36,807 nt of DNA from Thermosediminibacteraceae bacterium (GTDB lineage Bacteria; Bacillota; Thermosediminibacteria; Thermosediminibacterales; Thermosediminibacteraceae): assembly GCA_021890755.1 (NCBI GenBank), contig JAKKUQ010000016.1, positions 1 through 36,807 on the forward strand. Reading direction: 5' to 3'. Position numbers and translations under genes: made by a program. Of this stretch, positions 29,077 through 36,740 are shown piece after piece; position 1 is the stretch's first letter; each line of letters opens with the position of its first letter. The notes under the pieces were generated by a model. It was given only the letters and a program-made list of their open reading frames with translations, was not told the origin of the DNA and did no database searches.

Positions 29077-30352
29077 GGTGTTGAAAATAATACTTTTTTA
29101 CGGCGTCAACAGCTTATTCGCCCTCATCGTGCTGTCGATGTTCGGGCAGTATGCCCCTGAAGGCGTGCTTTTTCCGGCCTTTGAAGTTTTATTGTGGCTT
29201 TTAGCCGGTCTTCTTTTTAATACCGCTTATTACAGGTTTGAAAGACTTAGAAAACCGCTTTTCGTGGCCGTGTTGGTCTTAATAACGGTCTTAAAAATCG
29301 GCTCCGGCTATTACGAACTGGCTTTTGCTTTTTTTTGCTTCATCCTGGGAGTGGAGCAGGGCAGCAGGGTGCCGCACCATTACGAACTGATGGCAAGAAT
29401 CAGGCGGTATACGCTTTTGATCCTTTTGTGCCTTCTTTTTTATAAAGACCACGGAAAAACCGGTAAACTCCTTTTACTGCTTACCCTTTATATTTTAATT
29501 TCGCTCATAGCGCTCTCGACCTATAACATGGAGACCGTTTCTTCCCGGATCTCTAAGAAAAGATGGTTGCTTGCGGCACTTTTTATTTCCTTATCGACGG
29601 TGCTCATTACTCTGCTTTTTGCGGAATATGTGGACCCGGCCTATGTTTCAAATTTCTTCGGTCTTTTAAAAAGTATTTATTTTGCTCTGATAGATATTGT
29701 GTTTATGATACTAACTCCCTTGCTTGCGCCTTTAGTTTACGCCCTGAATTTTATTATTTCAGCTCTCTTTAAACGCGCGCTGTCAAAGATGTTTCAGATG
29801 TTTCTAAACGGATCAGGAAAAGCAGGTGAAAGAAGCGCTCCGTTTGTATCCGAAGAATACGCCATGCCGGAAGGTCTAGAAATTATTTTAAAAATAGCCG
29901 GCTTTATACTCGTTATACTGGCATTTGCAGCCCTTGTCCTGATAGTACTTAAAAAGCACACCCCTTTTGAAAAAAGCGACTTTGGCAAAGACGAGAAAGA
30001 ACCGGTATTCAAACCAGGAACTATTAAAAAAAGTCTATTGCATCTTGTTTCAAAGGCTGGCAGGGTATTAAATGCTTTTACAAAAATTGCCTACGGGGAT
30101 TCACCTCATGGGAAAATAAGGAGAATTTATGCTAAGATTCTCAAAGAAGCAGCGAAAAGGGGATATTATAGAAATCCTTCTGAGACGCCCCTTGAGTACA
30201 TGCCTAAGCTCAAAAAGGCTTTTGAAGATGCCGGGGGACTTGTGGAAAAAATTACCCTGATTTACCAGAGGGCAAGGTACTTCCCTGGCTCCGTTTCGCC
30301 TTCTGATGTAGATGATATGAAAAAATTTGTAAAATCCCTGCTTTCTAAATAA
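29048..30352 (+). CDS. DUF4129-domain membrane protein (transglutaminase-less)
   Basis: 434 residues. About nine hydrophobic spans up to residue 310 are followed by a soluble C-terminal DUF4129 domain (IRRIYAKILKEAAKRGYY to DDMKKFVKSLL). The GTG start at 29048, 9 nt after GGGGAGG, lies inside the DUF58 gene; GTG 29078 is an alternative. In many genomes this third gene encodes a TgpA-like protein whose transglutaminase core precedes DUF4129; no Cys-His-Asp core is seen here. Confidence 0.85.
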   Translation: MRFPSSDWFRVLKIILFYGVNSLFALIVLSMFGQYAPEGVLFPAFEVLLWLLAGLLFNTAYYRFERLRKPLFVAVLVLITVLKIGSGYYELAFAFFCFILGVEQGSRVPHHYELMARIRRYTLLILLCLLFYKDHGKTGKLLLLLTLYILISLIALSTYNMETVSSRISKKRWLLAALFISLSTVLITLLFAEYVDPAYVSNFFGLLKSIYFALIDIVFMILTPLLAPLVYALNFIISALFKRALSKMFQMFLNGSGKAGERSAPFVSEEYAMPEGLEIILKIAGFILVILAFAALVLIVLKKHTPFEKSDFGKDEKEPVFKPGTIKKSLLHLVSKAGRVLNAFTKIAYGDSPHGKIRRIYAKILKEAAKRGYYRNPSETPLEYMPKLKKAFEDAGGLVEKITLIYQRARYFPGSVSPSDVDDMKKFVKSLLSK

Positions 30353-30386
30353 ATCCAATTAAAATAAACAATGGGAGGTTTCTGGT

Positions 30387-31508
30387 ATGAAGATCTACGA
30401 CTTACCCACTCCGGTATTCTTAGTGGACCTGGATATCCTGGAAGGGAACATCAACGAAGCGGCAAAACTCGCCCGTGATTTCGGCAAGCGCATCTGGCCC
30501 ATGGTCAAGACCCACAAGAGCACCGAAATAGCTGCGATGCAAAAAGCTGCTGGTGCCGAAGGCTTTCTGGTGGGTACCCTGCTGGAGGCTGAAAGGCTGG
30601 TAGAAAAAGGTTTTACCGATATCATGCTGGCATATCCGGTGGCGGGAAGGGAAAACCTCAAGAGGGTTGTCCGCTTAGCCCAAAAGGCGCGCATCATCCT
30701 GAGCATAGACTGTGTGGAAGCGGCAAGGGAAATAAACTTCGCTCTTGAGGAAAGCGGGGTTGCCCTCGAGTATCTCATTATAATAGACAGCGGTCTTGGA
30801 AGGTTTGGAGTATTACCGGAAGATGCAGCAAAACTAGCCCGTGAATTGAGGACTTTAAAAGCTTTAAAACTTATAGGCATTTCCACTCACCCGGGCCACG
30901 TATACGGTGCAAGCAGGCCAGAAGAAGTGGAAAAAATAGCTCGTCAGGAAATACAAGCCCTAAAAACCGCCGCTGATATTCTCGAAAAGGAGGACATTAA
31001 TTTAGAGATTATTGCCACTGGCAGCACGCCTACCTTCCGCCACGTCCTGGAGGACAACAGGATAAACATTTTAAGACCTGGAAATTACGTATTTTATGAC
31101 TCGATTCAGGTAGCGCTGGGAGTTGTTGCATTTGAAAGGTGTGCTTTTTCAGTAATGGGAACCGTAATTTCAAGCCCTAGGCCTGGCAACTTGATCCTCG
31201 ATGTGGGCAGCAAGTGTCTTGGCCTTGATCGGGGGGCTCACGGTATTTCTATGGTAAAAGGATTCGGTACAGTTGTAGGTCATCATGAGCTCACTTTGGT
31301 GAGCCTCTCAGAAGAGGTAGCGAAGGTAGAGGTAGAAGGGAAAACAGAGCTTAAGGTAGGGGATAAGGTAAGAATAATTCCCAATCATGCTTGCGCTGCA
31401 TGCAATATGACAAGCTACTTGGTGGGCTATAGAGGAGAAGATGTGGAAAAAATAATCGAAGTAGATATGAGAAACGGAAGCAAAACTCCAATTGAAAATA
31501 TTTTTTGA
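30387..31508 (+). CDS. D-threonine aldolase / D-serine dehydratase-like PLP enzyme
   Basis: 373 residues. An alanine-racemase-type N-terminal barrel has the PLP Lys41 in PMVKTHKS. The C-terminal beta domain carries the metal-site motif HACAAC (His334, Cys336, Cys339), as in D-serine dehydratase and D-threonine aldolase. It would act on D-beta-hydroxy amino acids with PLP plus Zn/Mn. Start ATG 30387 follows GGGAGG. The following malic enzyme and fumarase genes suggest a role feeding pyruvate or C4 acids; exact substrate unknown. Confidence 0.85.
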   Translation: MKIYDLPTPVFLVDLDILEGNINEAAKLARDFGKRIWPMVKTHKSTEIAAMQKAAGAEGFLVGTLLEAERLVEKGFTDIMLAYPVAGRENLKRVVRLAQKARIILSIDCVEAAREINFALEESGVALEYLIIIDSGLGRFGVLPEDAAKLARELRTLKALKLIGISTHPGHVYGASRPEEVEKIARQEIQALKTAADILEKEDINLEIIATGSTPTFRHVLEDNRINILRPGNYVFYDSIQVALGVVAFERCAFSVMGTVISSPRPGNLILDVGSKCLGLDRGAHGISMVKGFGTVVGHHELTLVSLSEEVAKVEVEGKTELKVGDKVRIIPNHACAACNMTSYLVGYRGEDVEKIIEVDMRNGSKTPIENIF

Positions 31509-31613
31509 TCTTGAGCTGTATGTAGGTTTTTCTGTATTCCGCTAGACTTTTCAGGGATATATTTTTTTGATACCACAGATATTTATGAAAAGGTTAAGTG
31601 GGGAGGGATGAAT

Positions 31614-32825
31614 TTGAATTTAAGCGAAGAAGCTTTAAAGCTCCACGAAAAATATGCGGGTAAAATAGAAATATCTTCCAAAGTGCCCCTTGGGGATATA
31701 AAGGATTTAAGCCTTGCATATACTCCCGGTGTAGCAGAACCGTGCAAAAAAATAAAAGAAGACCCGTCATTGGTCTACAAGTATAGTTGCAAGGGGCGCA
31801 CGGTGGCAGTGGTGACTGATGGTTCGGCCGTCCTTGGACTTGGAAATATCGGGCCAGAAGCTGCACTACCTGTAATGGAGGGGAAAGCGCTCCTTTTTAA
31901 ACGCTTTGCTGGGGTGGATGCCTTTCCGATATGCCTTGCAACTCAGGATGTGGATGAGATAGTACATACAGTTAAAAATATAGCTCCGACCTTTGGCGGC
32001 ATAAATTTGGAGGATATTTCGGCACCCCGATGCTTTGAAATAGAAAGGCGCCTCGAAGAGGAACTTGACATACCTGTTTTTCACGATGATCAGCACGGCA
32101 CCGCTGTAGTAGTACTGGCGGGTGTCATCAATGCCCTTAAGATCGTGGGCAAGGATATAAAAAAGGTTCGGTTTGTGATAAATGGCGCCGGTGCGGCGGG
32201 AACTGCTATAGCCAAGCTCCTCTTAAAAGCCGGAGCGGGCGATGTAGTGGTGTGCGACCAAAAGGGAGTGATTTATCAGGGGAGAGAGGCTCTAGACTGG
32301 AGCAAAGAGGAGCTTGCTCGAATTACCAACAAAAGCGGTATTAAAGGGACTTTGCAGGATGCCATGAAGGAAAGCGACGTATTTATAGGAGTTTCGGCAG
32401 CCGGTGTGGTGACAAAGGATATGGTAGCAAGTATGGCCAAAGAAGCGGTGGTTTTCGCATTAGCAAATCCAGTGCCGGAGATTTTTCCTGAAGAAGCCAG
32501 GGCTGGCGGAGCAAAAGTAGTGGGAACGGGGAGGTCCGATTTTCCCAACCAGATAAACAACGTGCTGGCCTTTCCCGGAATCTTTAGGGGGGCTTTAGAA
32601 GTAAGGGCCAGGAAAATAAATGAGGAAATGAAGCTGGCAGCAGCCCATGCCATTGCATCGCTTATAAGTCCGGCGGAACTGTCGCCCGATTACTTTATTC
32701 CCTCGGCTTTAGACAAAAGGGTAGCGGCCCATGTAGCCTGCGAAGTGGCAAAAGCTGCGATGAATACCGGGGTGGCCCGGGTTGCCGTTGATGCGGAGCA
32801 GTTGAAAAAATCGATGCTTGAATAA
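31614..32825 (+). CDS. Malic enzyme, short NAD(P)-dependent form
   Basis: About 403 residues. It converts malate to pyruvate and CO2. LAYTPGVAEPC (catalytic Tyr), VTDGSAVLGLGNIGPEAALPVMEGKA, FHDDQHGTAVV (metal site) and Rossmann motif NGAGAAGTAIAKLL are all intact. ATG 31608 has no gap to its SD (GGGGAGGG, 31600-31607). TTG 31614, 6 nt away, is the likelier start. It lacks the phosphotransacetylase-like tail of large MaeB proteins. It precedes fumarase, giving a fumarate-malate-pyruvate module. Confidence 0.93.
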   Translation: MNLSEEALKLHEKYAGKIEISSKVPLGDIKDLSLAYTPGVAEPCKKIKEDPSLVYKYSCKGRTVAVVTDGSAVLGLGNIGPEAALPVMEGKALLFKRFAGVDAFPICLATQDVDEIVHTVKNIAPTFGGINLEDISAPRCFEIERRLEEELDIPVFHDDQHGTAVVVLAGVINALKIVGKDIKKVRFVINGAGAAGTAIAKLLLKAGAGDVVVCDQKGVIYQGREALDWSKEELARITNKSGIKGTLQDAMKESDVFIGVSAAGVVTKDMVASMAKEAVVFALANPVPEIFPEEARAGGAKVVGTGRSDFPNQINNVLAFPGIFRGALEVRARKINEEMKLAAAHAIASLISPAELSPDYFIPSALDKRVAAHVACEVAKAAMNTGVARVAVDAEQLKKSMLE

Positions 32826-32886
32826 CTTATTAAATTAAATACTTCCTTACCGGCAGATATATATTTTAGAGAGGTGCGAATTTTTA

Positions 32887-33732
32887 ATGAGGGAGATTGA
32901 AACTTGGTTAATCAAGGAAACCGTAAAAGACCTTTTTTTGAAGGCCAATTATTTTGCCGGTGAAGACCTGGTTTGTAAGTTAAAAGAGGCAAAGGAAAAA
33001 GAGGAGTCGCCAATAGGAAAATCGGTACTAGAGAAAATCATCCTTAATGCCGAGATTGCGGCCCGGGAGCGAATAGCTATTTGCCAGGATACCGGGATGG
33101 CCGTGCTTTTTGTTGAACTAGGGCAGGACGTCCATATAGTGGGCGGGGATTTCAATGAAGCCATAAACGCTGGAATAAGGGAAGCTTACAATGAGGGTTA
33201 CCTCAGAAAATCGGTGGTAAATGACCCTCTATTCGATCGGAAAAATACCGGCGATAATACTCCGGCTGTCATCCATATAGAAATAGTTAAAGGTGACAGA
33301 ATAAAACTCATAGCGGTCCCTAAAGGGTTTGGCAGCGAAAATATGAGTGCAGTAAAGATGCTGACGCCGGCTGAAGGAATAAAAGGAATAAAGGGTTTCG
33401 TATTGGAGACGGTAATGAGAGCAGGTCCAAATCCATGTCCGCCGGTAATAGTAGGAGTGGGCATAGGAGGTACCATGGAAAAAGCTGCCTTGCTTGCCAA
33501 AAAGGCACTGACAAGGTCCCTTGACCGGCGGCACCCGGACGAAAGGTATGCCAAACTTGAAAATGAGATTCTGGAACTGATAAACTCATCGGGCATAGGA
33601 CCTGGTGGGCTCGGTGGAAGGACGACGGCGCTAGCGGTAAATATAGAGTATTTCCCAACCCATATAGCGGGCCTGCCAGTGGCTGTGAATATAAGCTGCC
33701 ATGCATACCGTCACGCTGAAGCCACGATTTAA
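32887..33732 (+). CDS. Class I fumarase, alpha subunit (N-terminal type)
   Basis: 281 residues, the separate N-terminal half of 4Fe-4S fumarase or L-tartrate dehydratase. Cluster ligands Cys66 (AICQDTGM), Cys184 (GPNPCPPV) and Cys271 (ISCHAYRHAE) are present. ATG 32887 follows GAGAGGTG. It pairs with the beta subunit 14 bp downstream. The malic-enzyme neighbour favours fumarase; tartrate dehydratase is the alternative. Confidence 0.93.
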   Translation: MREIETWLIKETVKDLFLKANYFAGEDLVCKLKEAKEKEESPIGKSVLEKIILNAEIAARERIAICQDTGMAVLFVELGQDVHIVGGDFNEAINAGIREAYNEGYLRKSVVNDPLFDRKNTGDNTPAVIHIEIVKGDRIKLIAVPKGFGSENMSAVKMLTPAEGIKGIKGFVLETVMRAGPNPCPPVIVGVGIGGTMEKAALLAKKALTRSLDRRHPDERYAKLENEILELINSSGIGPGGLGGRTTALAVNIEYFPTHIAGLPVAVNISCHAYRHAEATI

Positions 33733-33746
33733 GGGGGAATGAAAAA

Positions 33747-34301
33747 TTGGGCGAAATTAGAATAACTACTCCTTTGACATCCGAAGCGTTGAAGGCACTG
33801 AAGGCGGGCGACGAGGTGCTTATAAGCGGGGTGTTCTATACCGCAAGAGATGCGGCACACAAAAGATTGATCGAGATGATAGCAAAGGGCAAAGAACTTC
33901 CGGTGGACTTGAACGGCCAGATAATTTACTATGCTGGTCCTGCTCCCGCAAAGCCGGGTTATGCGGCTGGCCCTGCAGGTCCTACCACCAGCGGCAGGAT
34001 GGATCCCTATACGATACCGCTGCTGGAACTGGGCTTGAAAGGTATGATAGGTAAAGGCACAAGGTCCCCGGAAGTAGTTAAGGCCATGAAGAAATACGGT
34101 GCCGTCTATTTCGGAGCTGTTGGCGGAGCCGCGGCACTTATATCGAGGAGCATAAAAAAAGTGGAAGTGGTCGCTTTCGAAGACCTGGGCACTGAAGCAA
34201 TTCACCGTTTTTACGTGGAAAATTTTCCGGCAATAGTGATTATTGATTTGGAGGGTAATAATTTATACGACACCGAACCTCCAAAATACAGGTATGTATA
34301 G
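33747..34301 (+). CDS. Class I fumarase, beta subunit (C-terminal type)
   Basis: 184 residues. Motifs GDEVLISGVFYTARDAAHKR, the substrate loop AGPTTSGRMDPYT and KYGAVYFGAVGGAAAL are typical. The start is TTG 33747, 9 nt after AAGGGGG; the upstream ATG 33740 is in another frame. Forms the active enzyme with the alpha subunit. Confidence 0.93.
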   Translation: MGEIRITTPLTSEALKALKAGDEVLISGVFYTARDAAHKRLIEMIAKGKELPVDLNGQIIYYAGPAPAKPGYAAGPAGPTTSGRMDPYTIPLLELGLKGMIGKGTRSPEVVKAMKKYGAVYFGAVGGAAALISRSIKKVEVVAFEDLGTEAIHRFYVENFPAIVIIDLEGNNLYDTEPPKYRYV

Positions 34302-34315
34302 GCTCTGTGGTGGCT

Positions 34316-34339
34316 CCATCCTCCCGGAGAGGTGGTTTT
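34316..34339 (+). terminator. Terminator after the fumarase genes
   Basis: 7-bp stem CCA-CCTC/GAGGTGG with one bulged T (34316-34323 and 34329-34335), loop CCGGA, followed by TTTT. Confidence 0.65.
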
Positions 34340-34391
34340 CAATTTGGAGTGCGGTAAATATATACCATCAATGAAAGGATATAATATAAGA

Positions 34392-34535
34392 GGATTAAGG
34401 TGCCGAGTTTAACAGGACGGCTATGGCTGTCCCAAAAACCGCCAGTTGGGGCTGGGGCAGCCTGAAAGGCGGACTACAAATACCCCAACCGTCTAAACTG
34501 GTGAGTTTCACTGGTTTAGATGACGAGGTTTTTCT
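34392..34535 (+). ncRNA. Structured, pseudoknot-forming RNA leader upstream of slipin
   Basis: A GC-rich, highly pairable 144-nt stretch lies between a perfect -10 hexamer TATAAT (34380-34385, no clear -35) and the slipin start. Visible helices are GGACGGC/GCTGTCC (34415-34421 with 34426-34432); CCGCC/GGCGG (34439-34443 with 34468-34472); GTTGGGG/CCCCAAC (34445-34451 with 34483-34489), which crosses the previous helix and so forms an H-type pseudoknot; and an inner GCTG/CAGC (34451-34454 with 34458-34461), which would share G34451 with the pseudoknot arm. A long 3' hairpin follows at 34490-34522. AGTTTA (34406-34411) can alternatively pair with TAAACT (34494-34499), competing with that hairpin. 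The SD GAGG (34525-34528) follows directly. The GCCGAG...AACAGG and AAAGGCGG pieces remind me of HEARO/IscB omega-RNA scaffolds, but no nuclease gene is present. Confidence 0.6.
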
Positions 34536-35504
34536 ATGGATTTCGGATTTTACCAGTTTGAGAGTCTTTTTAAAACGGTGAACTTTATAATAGCGCTTAT
34601 TGAAATGCTGCTCATAGTGCTCTGGATAGGTTTTGCGGTTAATTCTAAGAGGACATCGGTAATTGCTCTGACATCAGCTATATCAGCCATAATCTTTCTG
34701 GCTTCTATACTTGGAAGGAACCCTGTACTATCATTCTTATTAGTGCTGGTGCTGGTGTCTTTGATGGCAAATACCATCAGGATCGTCAACGAGTACCAGA
34801 GGGGAGTCCTGCTCAGGTTTGGCAAATTTGCATACGTGGTGGATCCGGGGATTAACGTCATCATGCCCTTCGGTATAGACCGCTTGCTTGTGGTTGACCT
34901 GAGAACTGCTACTATAGACGTGCCCCGACAGGAGATAATCACAAAAGACAACATACCGGTTATGATCGACGCAGTAGTTTACTTCAACGTATTCCAGCCA
35001 GAGCTCGCGGTACTAAAGGTGCAAAACTACTTTAATGCCACCAGTCTGCTTGCCCAGACCATTTTGAGGGCGATTTTGGGGAAGTACGATTTGGATGATA
35101 TTTTGGCCAAAAGGCAGGAACTCAATGAGATGTTAAGGCAGGAACTTGACCGTGCCACGGACCCGTGGGGGGTGAAAGTCACTGCAACCGAGATCAAATC
35201 CATAGAGCTGCCGGAAGAGATGAAAAGGGCAATGGCAAAGCAGGCTGAAGCAGAAAGGGAAAGAAGAGCCAAGATAATAAGAGCCGAGGGCGAACTTCAG
35301 GCGGCAGAAAAGCTTTCGGAGGCAGCGAGCATAATCTCGAAAAACCCCGGAGCTTTGCAACTAAGACAGCTCCAAACCTTGAGCGAAATTGCGGTGGAGA
35401 AAAATTCCACGATTATATTCCCGTTGCCGATAGAAATAATCAAATTTTTTGCCCCAAATAACGAGACAAAGGCTCCCGGAAATCCTGATAAAGATGGCCG
35501 GTAG
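34536..35504 (+). CDS. Slipin (SPFH/stomatin family) membrane protein
   Basis: 322 residues. The SPFH domain (about 82-245) has IRIVNEYQRGVLLRFGKF, DPGINVIMPF and DVPRQEIITKDNIPVMIDAVVY. The C-terminal coiled coil contains EEMKRAMAKQAEAERERRAKI and AEGELQAAEKL. Slipins organise membrane microdomains and are usually paired with an NfeD protease-like partner; none is adjacent here. The N-terminus has about three membrane spans (roughly 15-80), more than the usual single one. ATG 34536 lies 7 nt after GAGG, which itself lies at the edge of the structured leader. Confidence 0.9.
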   Translation: MDFGFYQFESLFKTVNFIIALIEMLLIVLWIGFAVNSKRTSVIALTSAISAIIFLASILGRNPVLSFLLVLVLVSLMANTIRIVNEYQRGVLLRFGKFAYVVDPGINVIMPFGIDRLLVVDLRTATIDVPRQEIITKDNIPVMIDAVVYFNVFQPELAVLKVQNYFNATSLLAQTILRAILGKYDLDDILAKRQELNEMLRQELDRATDPWGVKVTATEIKSIELPEEMKRAMAKQAEAERERRAKIIRAEGELQAAEKLSEAASIISKNPGALQLRQLQTLSEIAVEKNSTIIFPLPIEIIKFFAPNNETKAPGNPDKDGR

Positions 35505-35528
35505 CCACAAAAATTTTTAAAATCCCCC

Positions 35529-35557
35529 TTGCAAAATAAAGAAATAGTATGTATAAT
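35529..35557 (+). promoter_or_regulatory. Sigma-A promoter of rubrerythrin
   Basis: -35 TTGCAA (35529-35534), exactly 17-bp spacer, perfect -10 TATAAT (35552-35557). Confidence 0.85.
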
Positions 35558-35568
35558 ACTATCAGTAA

Positions 35569-35583
35569 TAGTAATCATTACTA
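35569..35583. promoter_or_regulatory. PerR/Fur-like operator in the rubrerythrin leader
   Basis: TAGTAATCATTACTA is a perfect 7-1-7 palindrome placed at about +5 to +20. Its core TAAT-N-ATTA equals the Per box core (TTATAATNATTATAA; 10 of 14 positions match). A flanking partial repeat ATCATTACTATTA extends it. Binding would block transcription; peroxide or metal would relieve it. Confidence 0.7.
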
Positions 35584-35608
35584 TCATTACTATTAAGGAG
35601 GTAATTTA

Positions 35609-36139
35609 ATGAATTTAAAAGGTACAAAAACTGAAAAGAATTTAATGGCGGCTTTTGCCGGTGAATCTCAGGCCCGCAACAAATACACCTACTTTGCATC
35701 CGTGGCCAAAAAAGAAGGGTACGAACAGATTGCAGCAATTTTCCTTGAAACGGCAGAAAACGAGAAGGAACACGCAAAAATGTGGGCAAAATACCTGGGC
35801 TTAATTGGAGATACCGCCAAAAACCTGGAAGAAGCTGCAGCGGGAGAGAACTACGAGTGGACTACCATGTACAAGGAATTCGCAAAAGTAGCAAGAGAAG
35901 AGGGATTCGAAGAAATTGCCGAGCGCTTTGAAAAGGTGGCAGAAGCAGAAGAGGCCCATGAAGCAAGATACCGCAAGTTACTTTCTCAGTTAAAGGAAGG
36001 CACGCTTTTCAAACGATCGACGCCCATTAAGTGGCGGTGCCGGAACTGTGGCTACATATATGAAGGCACCGAGCCACCCGAAAAATGTCCCGCTTGCGAC
36101 CACCCCAGGGGATTTTACGAGCCTGTCTTGGAGGATTAA
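35609..36139 (+). CDS. rbr: Rubrerythrin
   Basis: 176 residues. Ferritin-like four-helix diiron domain (about 1-135: [36 protein letters not shown]) is fused to a C-terminal rubredoxin-like Fe(Cys4) domain ([10 protein letters not shown] and CPACDHP). It reduces hydrogen peroxide in anaerobes. ATG 35609 follows AAGGAGG. Complements superoxide reductase at 12739; both have TAAT/ATTA-type elements upstream. Confidence 0.97.
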   Translation: MNLKGTKTEKNLMAAFAGESQARNKYTYFASVAKKEGYEQIAAIFLETAENEKEHAKMWAKYLGLIGDTAKNLEEAAAGENYEWTTMYKEFAKVAREEGFEEIAERFEKVAEAEEAHEARYRKLLSQLKEGTLFKRSTPIKWRCRNCGYIYEGTEPPEKCPACDHPRGFYEPVLED

Positions 36140-36142
36140 GCT

Positions 36143-36169
36143 AACCGGGGATAACAACCCCGGTTTTTT
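36143..36169 (+). terminator. Terminator of rubrerythrin
   Basis: Stem ACCGGGG/CCCCGGT (36144-36150 and 36158-36164) followed by a T6 run that begins inside the stem. Confidence 0.92.
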
Positions 36170-36231
36170 GTTAGATATGCGAATCGGGAATCAAGTCAAA
36201 AAAAGATGGATGCCGGGTTTCCGGCCCAGCA

Positions 36232-36432
36232 TCAGAGTTTGCCTTCATAATCCTTTATAAATCTTTCTATAGACCTATCGTAGGTTCTTTCAGCCTCCCT
36301 GGAAAAATAACATGCCGGGAGTTCACCATTTTTCCTGTGATAATGCAGACACTCACAGCAGCGCCCCTTGCGAGAGCAGGGCTCATAGGTACACGTGCAG
36401 ATATTTTTGTTTTTTGTCAATGTGCACTCCAA
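36232..36432 (-). CDS. DUF6485 family Cys-rich small protein
   Basis: 66 residues beginning at TTG 36432, 6 nt after a strong SD (GGAGGTGAG on the minus strand). Eight cysteines are present; [20 protein letters not shown] followed by LPACYF is typical of DUF6485, probably a metal- or Fe-S-binding fold. Function unknown. Convergent with rubrerythrin. Confidence 0.82.
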   Translation of the reverse strand: MECTLTKNKNICTCTYEPCSRKGRCCECLHYHRKNGELPACYFSREAERTYDRSIERFIKDYEGKL

Positions 36433-36533
36433 AACTTCTCACCTCCACAAAAGAAATTTTAACTTTGTTTGATTAGATAAATCAAGATTTGAATTTGAAA
36501 ACTTGTCAAAACCGGTGCCAGGGGGTAAAATAA

Positions 36534-36712
36534 ATGAAAAGATTGGGGAAACTACAATGGAGTCAAGAGGAAGAAAAGTGGGGCCTTACTGGCCTTTTGC
36601 ACGATGTAGATTTTGACCTTTCAAAACACAGCATAGTTAGAGCGAGATGGCTAGAGAATGGGAACTTAGCAAAAAAATAGCTCATGCTATAGAAGTGCAC
36701 AGCAAGTTATAA
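36534..36712 (+). pseudogene. Decayed HD-domain hydrolase
   Basis: From ATG 36534 the first 48 codons include WGLTGLLHDVDFDLSKHS, the HD metal motif of small HDIG-type phosphohydrolases, then TAG at 36678. The remainder continues in another frame as ELSKKIAHAIEVHSKL before TAA (36710-36712), the stretch that normally follows in this family. The segment between the HD and the AI..H motif is shortened. The remainder of 36433-36740 has no other gene. Confidence 0.7.
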
Positions 36713-36740
36713 TCTTGTTTAGGGAAAGGAGGATATAAAG

